From Chloroflexales bacterium (lineage in GTDB: Bacteria; Chloroflexota; Chloroflexia; Chloroflexales; Chloroflexaceae), in contig JAAXUL010000431.1 of NCBI GenBank assembly GCA_013336035.1, positions 1 through 6,866 of the forward strand: a stretch of DNA of 6,866 nucleotides, in the 5' to 3' direction. A program made the position numbers and the translations under genes. Shown here piece after piece: positions 1-4,788 of this stretch. Below the pieces are notes generated by a model, which made no database searches, was not told the origin of the DNA, and saw nothing but the letters and a program-made list of their open reading frames with translations. The first letter of the stretch is position 1; each line of letters begins with the position of its first letter.

Positions 1-2038
1 CCATCGACGAGGTGGCGCGGCCCTGGGTCGAGGAGCGCAGGTCGGTGGTGTAGCCGAACATCGTTGCCAGAGGGACATAGGCGCGCACCACCTGGGCGTT
101 GCCGCGGGCCTCCATGCCCTCGACGCGGCCGCGGCGCGAGTTGAGGTCGCCGAGCACCGATCCGAGGAAATCCTCGGGGGTGGTGGTCTCGACCTTCATG
201 ATCGGCTCGAGGAGCTGGGGGCGACCCTTGCGGACGCCGTCCTTGAGCGACATCGAGGCGGCAATCTTAAAGGCCATCTCGGACGAGTCCACCTCGTGGA
301 AGGAGCCATCGTAGAGCGTGGCCTTGAGGTCGACCACTGGGTAGCCGGCCATCACACCAGTCTGCATGGCCTCCTTGATGCCCTGCTCGACCGGGCCGAT
401 ATACTCGCGTGGGATGGAGCCACCGGTGATCCCATTGACGAACTCGAAGCCCTTGCCCGGCTCCTGCGGCTCGAAGCGGATCTTGACCTCGGCGAACTGG
501 CCTTTGCCGCCGGTCTGCCGGATGAAGCGGGTATGGATCTCGGCGGGGTGGGTAATCGTCTCGCGGTACGACACCTGGGGCTTACCCTGGTTGGCCTCGA
601 CCTTATACTCGCGGCGCATACGGTCGACGATCACCTCGAGGTGAAGCTCGCCCATGCCCTTGATAATCGTCTGGCCCGTCTCCTGGTTGGTGTAGACCCG
701 GAAGGTGGGGTCCTCCTCGGAGAGGCGATTGAGGGCGATGGCCATCTTATCCTGATCGGCCTTGGTCTTGGGCTCGATCGCCAGCTCGACCACGGGCTCG
801 GGGAAGCGGATGCTCTCGAGCACAATCGGCTTCTCAGGGTCGCAGATCGTATCGCCGGTGAAGCTCTGCTTGGGGCCGACCATGGCGGCGATGTCGCCGG
901 CGTAGACCTGCTCGATATCCTCGCGATGGTTGGCGTGCATCTGGAGGATGCGGCCGAGGCGCTCGCGCTGCCCGCGGGTGCTGTTGAGGACGTAGCTGCC
1001 CTTCTCGATCGTGCCTGAGTAGACCCGGAAGTAGGCCAGCTTGCCTACGTAGGGGTCGGCGACAATCTTGAAGACCAGGCCCGCGAAGGGCGAGCTATCG
1101 CTCGTCGCGCGAGTGATCAGCTCGGCGCCCTCCTCGCCCATAAGGTGGCCAGGCAGGGTACCCTGCACGGCCGGGCGGTCGAGCGGCGAGGGCAGGAACT
1201 CAACCACTGAGTCGAGCAGCTTCTGGACGCCCTTGTTCTTGAGGGCGGCGCCGCAGAGCACGGGGACGAGCTTGCCCTCGATGGTCGCCTTGCGCAGGCC
1301 GCGCTTCAGCTCCTCGACGGTCAGCTCCTGGCCCTCGAGGTAGAGCAGGGTCAGCTCATCGTCAGTCTCAGCGATGGCCTCGACCAGGTCAGCGCGGGCC
1401 TTCTCAGAGGCGGCGAGCATATGCTCGGGGATCTCTGACTCGCGAACATCTTTGCCGAGATCATCGTTATAGATGGTCGCCTTCATCGCCAGCAGGTTGA
1501 TCGTGCCCTTGAAGGTATCCTCGGCGCCGATCGGCAGCTGGAGCACAGCCGGCCTGGCGCCAAGGCGCCCGACGATCATGCTGACACAGCGCTCGAAGCT
1601 GGCCCCGGTGCGGTCCATCTTGTTGATGAAGCAGATACGCGGGACGCTGTACTTGTCGGCCTGGCGCCACACCGTCTCGGACTGAGGCTCGACGCCGGCG
1701 ACCCCGTCGAAGACGACGACGCCGCCGTCAAGGACGCGCAGCGAGCGCTCAACCTCTACCGTGAAGTCGACGTGGCCCGGGGTATCGATGATATTGATCC
1801 GATACACCGTGTCGTCCAGCTTCCACTGCGCAGTGGTGGCCGCCGAGGTGATGGTGATGCCACGCTCCTGCTCCTGTGGCATCCAGTCCATCGTCGCGGT
1901 GCCCTCGTGAACCTCGCCGATCTTATAGGTGCGCCCGGTATAGAACAGGATGCGCTCCGTCGTCGTGGTCTTGCCCGCGTCGATGTGGGCGATGATGCCG
2001 ATGTTGCGTACCTTATCGAGCTCGAACTGGCGTGGCAT
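1..2038 (-). CDS. fusA: Translation elongation factor G (EF-G), 3'-partial
   Basis: Ribosomal translocase: this cytoplasmic GTPase moves tRNA and mRNA after each peptide bond and helps ribosome recycling. The frame is open from the ATG at 2038 to the left edge, 679 codons without interruption; EF-G is normally about 690-700 residues, so only about 20 C-terminal residues are missing. GTPase motifs are intact: P-loop AHIDAGKT (17-24), RGITI switch I (59-63), DTPGH (85-89), NKMD (139-142) and the CGAALKNKG region (262-270). Domain II follows at about 300-395, domain III at about 400-480, domain IV at about 480-600 with the tip HEVDSSEMAFKIA (581-593), and domain V to the edge with MFGYTTDLRSSTQGRA. 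Its place after rpsL and rpsG marks it as the main str-operon copy rather than a paralogue such as TetM or EF-G2. Start supported by an AGGAG site upstream. The long plus-strand frames across this region are shadows. Confidence 0.98.
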   Translation of the reverse strand, partial: MPRQFELDKVRNIGIIAHIDAGKTTTTERILFYTGRTYKIGEVHEGTATMDWMPQEQERGITITSAATTAQWKLDDTVYRINIIDTPGHVDFTVEVERSLRVLDGGVVVFDGVAGVEPQSETVWRQADKYSVPRICFINKMDRTGASFERCVSMIVGRLGARPAVLQLPIGAEDTFKGTINLLAMKATIYNDDLGKDVRESEIPEHMLAASEKARADLVEAIAETDDELTLLYLEGQELTVEELKRGLRKATIEGKLVPVLCGAALKNKGVQKLLDSVVEFLPSPLDRPAVQGTLPGHLMGEEGAELITRATSDSSPFAGLVFKIVADPYVGKLAYFRVYSGTIEKGSYVLNSTRGQRERLGRILQMHANHREDIEQVYAGDIAAMVGPKQSFTGDTICDPEKPIVLESIRFPEPVVELAIEPKTKADQDKMAIALNRLSEEDPTFRVYTNQETGQTIIKGMGELHLEVIVDRMRREYKVEANQGKPQVSYRETITHPAEIHTRFIRQTGGKGQFAEVKIRFEPQEPGKGFEFVNGITGGSIPREYIGPVEQGIKEAMQTGVMAGYPVVDLKATLYDGSFHEVDSSEMAFKIAASMSLKDGVRKGRPQLLEPIMKVETTTPEDFLGSVLGDLNSRRGRVEGMEARGNAQVVRAYVPLATMFGYTTDLRSSTQGRATSSM

Positions 2039-2049
2039 ACCGATCCCTG

Positions 2050-2054
2050 CTCCT
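2050..2054 (-). promoter_or_regulatory. Ribosome binding site of fusA
   Basis: AGGAG on the minus strand, 11 bases before the fusA ATG at 2038, which is a rather long spacing. A second weaker purine run (AGGG, 2045-2048) lies closer to the start. The AGGAG overlaps one arm of a possible hairpin (see 2052-2075). Confidence 0.6.
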
Positions 2055-2075
2055 AGGTCGGGCGACTAGGTCGCC
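2052..2075 (-). other. Alternative hairpins just upstream of the fusA ribosome binding site
   Basis: Hairpin A: GGCGAC at 2061-2066 and GTCGCC at 2070-2075 form a perfect 6-bp stem with a 3-base loop, ending 6 bases before the fusA AGGAG. An 8-base direct repeat, CTAGGTCG (plus strand, 2053-2060 and 2066-2073), allows a competing hairpin B. In B, CCUAG (2070-2066) pairs with CUAGG (2056-2052) in the mRNA and would cover part of the AGGAG. A and B share bases and cannot form together. The pairings are read directly from the sequence; a regulatory role is inference. Confidence 0.4.
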
Positions 2076-2101
2076 GCCGGTTATCTCTACTTCTCCCGCT
2101 T

Positions 2102-2140
2102 GGGCGCACAGCGCCTATAGAGGCGCACTATGCTACGCCC
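2102..2140 (-). other. Two-tier hairpin immediately after rpsG
   Basis: An inner perfect 6-bp stem (GCGCCT 2111-2116 with AGGCGC 2121-2126, 4-base loop) sits inside an outer 5-bp stem (GGGCG 2102-2106 with CGCCC 2136-2140). The internal loop is unequal: 9 bases on one side and 4 on the other. The structure starts directly after the rpsG stop codon. No T-run follows on the minus strand, so it does not look like an intrinsic terminator. It may protect or mark a processing point between rpsG and fusA. Confidence 0.4.
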
Positions 2141-2614
2141 CTACAGGCGACCATAGTGGGCGAAGGCGCGGTTTGCCTCGGCCATCTTATGAACATCCTC
2201 TTTGCGCTTGATCGTGTTGCCCGTATTGTTGAAGGCATCGACCAGCTCGGTGGCGAGACGCTCGTGCATCGGGCGCCCGCTGCGGCCGCGCGAGGCAATG
2301 AGCAGCCAGCGCATCGCCAGCGCGTAGCGGCGCTCGCTCTTGACCTCGACGGGCACCTGATAGGTGGCGCCGCCCACCCGCTTGGGCTTAACCTCGATCG
2401 ACGGGCTGGCGTTGCGCAGGGCCTGCTCGAAGACCTCCAGCTGGGACTTCTTGGTGCGCTCGGCGGCGATGTCGAGGGCGTCGTAGACGATCCGCTCGGC
2501 GACGCTCTTCTTGCCGCGCTCCATCACCTTGTTGATGAACTTCTGGACCAGCACACTGTCGTAGCGTGCGTCCGGCGGGGGGACCCGCTTCTGAATATCT
2601 CCACGGCGGGGCAT
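2141..2614 (-). CDS. rpsG: 30S ribosomal protein S7
   Basis: S7 is a primary binding protein of the 3' major domain of 16S rRNA and forms part of the 30S head near the E site. In E. coli it also represses its own operon. The product has 157 residues, the usual bacterial length (about 156). It begins MPRRGDIQKR and carries the family hallmarks FINKVMERGKKSVAERIVY (27-45), PSIEVKPKRVGG (70-81), YQVPVEV (84-90), a RRYALAMRWL stretch at about 95-104, and SGRPMHERLATEL (112-124). The extreme C-terminus reads AHYGRL instead of the common AHYRW, a small departure. It lies 72 bases after rpsL and 102 bases before fusA, in the standard str order. The start is supported by an AAGAGGT site 6 bases upstream. 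Confidence 0.98.
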   Translation of the reverse strand: MPRRGDIQKRVPPPDARYDSVLVQKFINKVMERGKKSVAERIVYDALDIAAERTKKSQLEVFEQALRNASPSIEVKPKRVGGATYQVPVEVKSERRYALAMRWLLIASRGRSGRPMHERLATELVDAFNNTGNTIKRKEDVHKMAEANRAFAHYGRL

Positions 2615-2620
2615 AGTGAT

Positions 2621-2627
2621 ACCTCTT
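2621..2627 (-). promoter_or_regulatory. Ribosome binding site of rpsG
   Basis: AAGAGGT on the minus strand, six bases before the ATG at 2614. It confirms the rpsG start. Confidence 0.75.
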
Positions 2628-2643
2628 CAGAGCTCAGACGTGA

Positions 2644-2666
2644 GGCGCAGCCAGCCCTGGCGCGCC
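2644..2666 (-). other. Strong hairpin in the rpsL-rpsG spacer, possible S7 autoregulatory site
   Basis: In the mRNA, GGCGC-GCCA, a GGGC loop, UGGC, one bulged U, then GCGCC form a 9-bp stem with a single bulge. It occupies about a third of the 72-base spacer and ends 17 bases before the rpsG AAGAGGT site. No T-run follows, so it is not a terminator. In E. coli, S7 binds the rpsL-rpsG intercistronic RNA and represses translation. The location matches, but the fold has not been compared with the E. coli site, so the role is inferred from position only. Confidence 0.5.
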
Positions 2667-2686
2667 GCCTACGTCCCATATCTGCG

Positions 2687-3121
2687 CTAGCGCTTCTTGC
2701 CGACCGGCTGGGCGTTCTTCTTGGTGCCATACTTCGAGCGGCCCTGCTTGCGGCCGTTCACGCCCTGGGTGTCCAGGGTGCCACGCACGATGTGGTAGCG
2801 CACACCCGGAAGATCCTTCACACGGCCGCCGCGGATGAGCACCACCGAGTGCTCCTGGAGGTTGTGGCCCTCGCCGGGGATGTACGCGGTGACCTCGATC
2901 TGGTTCGAGAGCCTGACGCGCGCGATTTTGCGCAGCGCCGAGTTCGGCTTCTTCGGCGTAACCGTGGCCACCTTGGTGCAAACGCCCCGCTTCTGCGGCG
3001 AGCCCTTGCCGCGGGTCAGCTTGCCTTTGAGCGAGTTGTAGGTAAACCGCAGCGCCGGGGCTTTGGTCTTCTTCTCTACCGGCTTGCGCGGTTTCCGTAC
3101 GAGCTGATTAATGGTCGGCAT
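2687..3121 (-). CDS. rpsL: 30S ribosomal protein S12
   Basis: S12 sits at the decoding centre on the 30S interface, where it controls accuracy and is the classic site of streptomycin-resistance mutations. The product has 144 residues. Conserved core: SPQKRGVCTKV (41-51), TPKKPNSALRK (55-65), YIPGEGHNLQEHS (80-92), RGGRVKDLPGVRYH (97-110) and GRSKYGTKK at the C-terminal part. The positions matching E. coli Lys43, Lys88 and Pro91 are Lys57, Lys102 and Pro105, so the protein looks streptomycin-sensitive. Asp103 matches the Asp that RimO methylthiolates in other bacteria. Against E. coli S12 there is a 14-residue insertion at about 25-40 (RFTYNSLKGKLTRGKG), resembling the longer loop of Bacillus S12. 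First gene of the str operon, behind a strong promoter and a 150-base leader. AGGAG lies 6 bases upstream of the ATG. Confidence 0.98.
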   Translation of the reverse strand: MPTINQLVRKPRKPVEKKTKAPALRFTYNSLKGKLTRGKGSPQKRGVCTKVATVTPKKPNSALRKIARVRLSNQIEVTAYIPGEGHNLQEHSVVLIRGGRVKDLPGVRYHIVRGTLDTQGVNGRKQGRSKYGTKKNAQPVGKKR

Positions 3122-3271
3122 CCAGCACTCCTGGTCTCAGACGCCCACTTAAGCCTGTTGTGTAGACAAAATAATATCCGGGCCCCGGTCTGGTCACAGC
3201 TATGGCTGTGCCTTAGAGTGGGCCGGTTCGGCACACGCGAATCTATTCTGCGTGCATTCCTGCGCCGCGAT
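3122..3271 (-). promoter_or_regulatory. 5' leader of the str operon with two hairpins
   Basis: The predicted untranslated leader runs about 150 bases from the start site near 3271 to rpsL. It holds two hairpins. Stem 1 pairs GTGTGCCG with CGGCCCAC around an AAC loop (3218-3236), 8 positions with one mismatch. Stem 2 pairs CACAGC with GCTGTG around a 4-base loop (3195-3210), 6 perfect pairs. Further downstream a GC-rich near-palindrome, CCGGGGCCCGG (3179-3189), is followed by an AT-rich run ending in TTTT, faintly like an attenuator. The length and folding suggest post-transcriptional control, but no known leader family was recognised. Confidence 0.4.
3128..3132 (-). promoter_or_regulatory. 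Ribosome binding site of rpsL
   Basis: AGGAG on the minus strand with a 6-base gap to the ATG at 3121, a near-ideal arrangement for a highly expressed gene. Confidence 0.75.
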
Positions 3272-3276
3272 AAGGG

Positions 3277-3305
3277 AGTATAACATTTCGACGGGGCATT
3301 GTCAA
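3277..3305 (-). promoter_or_regulatory. Sigma-70 type promoter of the str operon
   Basis: On the minus strand, the -35 box TTGACA (3300-3305, perfect consensus) and the -10 box TATACT (3277-3282, five of six) are separated by exactly 17 bases. A TG one base before the -10 adds an extended -10 element. Predicted start about 3271. The promoter lies 27 bases after the nfi stop codon and drives rpsL-rpsG-fusA. Few promoters in such GC-rich sequence match this well, as expected for ribosomal protein genes. Confidence 0.85.
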
Positions 3306-3313
3306 ACCTGGGT

Positions 3314-3329
3314 GGGGTGGAATCACCCC
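3314..3329 (-). terminator. Possible weak terminator after nfi
   Basis: GGGGTG (3314-3319) and CACCCC (3324-3329) form a perfect 6-bp stem with a 4-base loop, starting 2 bases after the nfi stop codon. The downstream run on the minus strand has only three consecutive T residues, which overlap the -35 box. It may end nfi transcription poorly or simply separate it from the str promoter. Confidence 0.35.
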
Positions 3330-3331
3330 CG

Positions 3332-4039
3332 CTAGCGCTTTACCCGGGGGATGACCCCGTTCGAGGCCAGATTATGCGCGTAGCGCGTGGTCTCGGGCAA
3401 GCGGTAGCGTGTGACGCAGGCCATCACCAGATCGGCGGCGGTGCCGATAGCAACCCGATGCCCCGGCGAGATGTACACAGGCTTCACGCCAGGCCGTGTG
3501 CGCAGCGCCCAGCCGACCTGCTCCTTACGGTAGGTGAGGGGCACCCGGGCGCCCCGCTCGTCCGGCAGATCGCCGTGGCGGCCCACCAGCAACGATTTGG
3601 CGCAGCCGATCGTTGGCAGGCCGCTGAGCACACCAATGTGGCTGGCGATACCCAGGCGCCTGGGGTGGGCAATACCCTGCCCATCGCAGATCACCAGGTC
3701 GGGTGGGGCCCGCAGCTGCCCCAGAGCCTCGAGGATGACGGGCGCCTCGCGGAAGGAGAGAAAGCCGGGGATGTAGGGAAAACGGGCTGGGCCGCGGGTG
3801 AGGATGTGCTCGATCGGCTCGAGGCCAGGAAAGCTTAGCACAACCACGGCGGCCCGCGCTGTTGCCCCCGCATCCTCAAACCCCGCGTCCACCCCTGCCA
3901 CTGTCCGCAGATCGCCGAAATCGTCGCCGATGGCGACCTGGCCGCGCAGCTCCTCTTGGACACGGACGGCCTCATCGATGGTGGTCGGCCACTCCGGCCC
4001 ATCAGTCGGCGTAGCGCTCCTCCTTCCACGGGTCGGCAT
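3332..4039 (-). CDS. nfi: Endonuclease V (deoxyinosine 3' endonuclease)
   Basis: Endonuclease V cuts DNA (and in some organisms RNA) one phosphodiester 3' of hypoxanthine, starting repair of deaminated adenine; it is a cytoplasmic Mg-dependent enzyme with an RNase H-like fold. The product has 235 residues, near the family length of about 220-230. Key motifs: VAGVDAGFE with the metal ligand Asp51, the wedge PYIPGFLSFRE (88-98) with Tyr89 and catalytic Glu98, VICDGQGIAHPRRLG (116-130) with Asp119, ASHIGVL (132-138), PTIGCAKSLL (142-151) with Lys148, and GHRV (193-196) with YRLPETTR (212-219). All three acidic catalytic residues are present. The ATG at 4039 overlaps the upstream molybdoenzyme gene by 38 bases and has no clear ribosome binding site, so translational coupling is likely. 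About 16 N-terminal residues extend beyond the E. coli start; no other in-frame ATG occurs before residue 206. Confidence 0.95.
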   Translation of the reverse strand: MPTRGRRSATPTDGPEWPTTIDEAVRVQEELRGQVAIGDDFGDLRTVAGVDAGFEDAGATARAAVVVLSFPGLEPIEHILTRGPARFPYIPGFLSFREAPVILEALGQLRAPPDLVICDGQGIAHPRRLGIASHIGVLSGLPTIGCAKSLLVGRHGDLPDERGARVPLTYRKEQVGWALRTRPGVKPVYISPGHRVAIGTAADLVMACVTRYRLPETTRYAHNLASNGVIPRVKR

Positions 4040-4616
4040 TATTGTTATAGCCGTAGCGCTCCCAGAAGCCGAGCTTATCGTGGCCGGCGAACTCGAGTCC
4101 GCGCAGCCATTTGGCGCTTTTCCAGAAGTATTTGCCGGGAGTGAGCAGGCGCAAGGGATAGCCGTGCTCTGGTGTCAGCTCCTCGCCATCATATTTGTAG
4201 GCCAGCAGCGCTGTGGGGTGCATCAGCACCTCGATCGACACGTTGGTGGTGAAGCCTTGCTCGCAGTGGGCGATCACATACTTCACCGCCGGCGTGAGTG
4301 TGGGGATGGCCTTCAGGAACTCGCTGAAGCGCACGCCCATCCACTGTGTGTCGAGCTTGCTCCAGCGGGTGACACAGTGGATGTCGGTGGTAATCTCGAC
4401 CGTCGGCAGGGCGCGGAACTCGGCGAAGCTCAGGCGGGCTGGCGCCTCGAGCTCGCCCCACGCCCGCAGGTCCCAGCTGCTCTCGACGTTGGTGTACTGG
4501 GGTACCGTGCCGTAGTGGAGCACGGGGAATTTGTCGGTGACATACTGGCCTGGGGGCACCCGGCCCTCCTCGCCTTCAGGCGTCCGGTCGTACTTCTTCT
4601 TAAAGGCGTTGAACAT
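4002..4616 (-). CDS. Sulfite oxidase-like molybdopterin oxidoreductase (YuiH type)
   Basis: A compact member of the sulfite oxidase fold (oxidoreductase molybdopterin-binding domain), predicted to hold Mo-molybdopterin in the cytoplasm; substrate and electron partner are unknown. From the chosen start it has 204 residues, matching short stand-alone members. Seen: PQYTN and SSWDLRAWGEL (47-56), the IHCVTRWS motif (79-86) with Cys81 as the expected Mo ligand, LDTQWMGV (88-95), AHCEQGFTTNV (116-126), the pocket EHGYPLRLLTPGKYFWKSAKWLRGLEF (150-176), and the typical tail GYNNNADPWKEERY. No Tat signal or membrane segment is visible, unlike periplasmic MsrP (YedY). The ATG at 4616 is preferred over the one at 4667 because AAGGAG lies 6 bases before it and the 17 extra residues look non-conserved. 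It overlaps nfi by 38 bases and is probably co-transcribed with it. Confidence 0.9.
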   Translation of the reverse strand: MFNAFKKKYDRTPEGEEGRVPPGQYVTDKFPVLHYGTVPQYTNVESSWDLRAWGELEAPARLSFAEFRALPTVEITTDIHCVTRWSKLDTQWMGVRFSEFLKAIPTLTPAVKYVIAHCEQGFTTNVSIEVLMHPTALLAYKYDGEELTPEHGYPLRLLTPGKYFWKSAKWLRGLEFAGHDKLGFWERYGYNNNADPWKEERYAD

Positions 4617-4622
4617 TGGTCG

Positions 4623-4628
4623 CTCCTT
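4623..4628 (-). promoter_or_regulatory. Ribosome binding site that decides the molybdoenzyme start
   Basis: AAGGAG on the minus strand, 6 bases before the ATG at 4616. The upstream in-frame ATG at 4667 has only a weak GGA-type purine run, so 4616 is the likely start. Confidence 0.75.
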
Positions 4629-4693
4629 GCGCTTCCCGCCCCGCTCCTCGACAAGGCCCCGGTGCATAGTCTTCCACCACGGCTTACTGTTTC

Positions 4694-4708
4694 ACAACCT
4701 GCGGTTGT
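4694..4708. promoter_or_regulatory. Operator-like inverted repeat at the molybdoenzyme start site
   Basis: ACAACC-TGC-GGTTGT is a perfect 6-bp inverted repeat with a 3-base centre. It begins directly after the -10 box (4709-4714) and spans the expected transcription start near 4702. That placement suits a repressor site, though a 15-base hairpin at the 5' end of the mRNA is the other reading. No regulator is encoded in the window. Confidence 0.4.
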
Positions 4709-4714
4709 ATTATA
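4709..4714 (-). promoter_or_regulatory. Consensus -10 box for the molybdoenzyme-nfi unit
   Basis: TATAAT on the minus strand, a perfect -10 match, about 93 bases before the ATG at 4616. At the ideal 17-base spacing the -35 position reads CCGCAG, a poor match, so an activator or another sigma factor may be needed, or this is a chance AT-rich site. It is the only AT-rich patch in the 172-base gap between this gene and the WD40 gene, which favours a real promoter. No convincing terminator for the WD40 gene was found in the gap. Confidence 0.5.
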
Positions 4715-4788
4715 CTCACATCGCGGCGGGTCTGCGGGCGCCAGGGCGGTGAAGTAGCGAGGTGCTCCAACAATCATCCATCGCGGCG

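Noticed and set aside
296..1018. Plus-strand open frame of 240 codons
   Set aside because: It is antisense to fusA, whose reading frame is unbroken and has all GTPase motifs.
3243..3257. Four-codon upstream frame (MHAE) in the str leader
   Set aside because: It is very short, with no properly spaced ribosome binding site, and is expected by chance.
2156..3283. Long plus-strand open frame (375 codons) across rpsG and rpsL
   Set aside because: It is antisense to two certain ribosomal protein genes, and its composition is typical of the complement of GC-rich coding DNA. No family resemblance is seen.
4000..4004. TGATG stop-start overlap at the end of the molybdoenzyme as the start of nfi
   Set aside because: The ATG at 4002 is in a different frame from nfi, so it cannot start that protein.
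4617..4667. Upstream start (ATG at 4667) for the molybdoenzyme
   Set aside because: It adds 17 non-conserved residues without a good ribosome binding site, while 4616 has AAGGAG at 6 bases.
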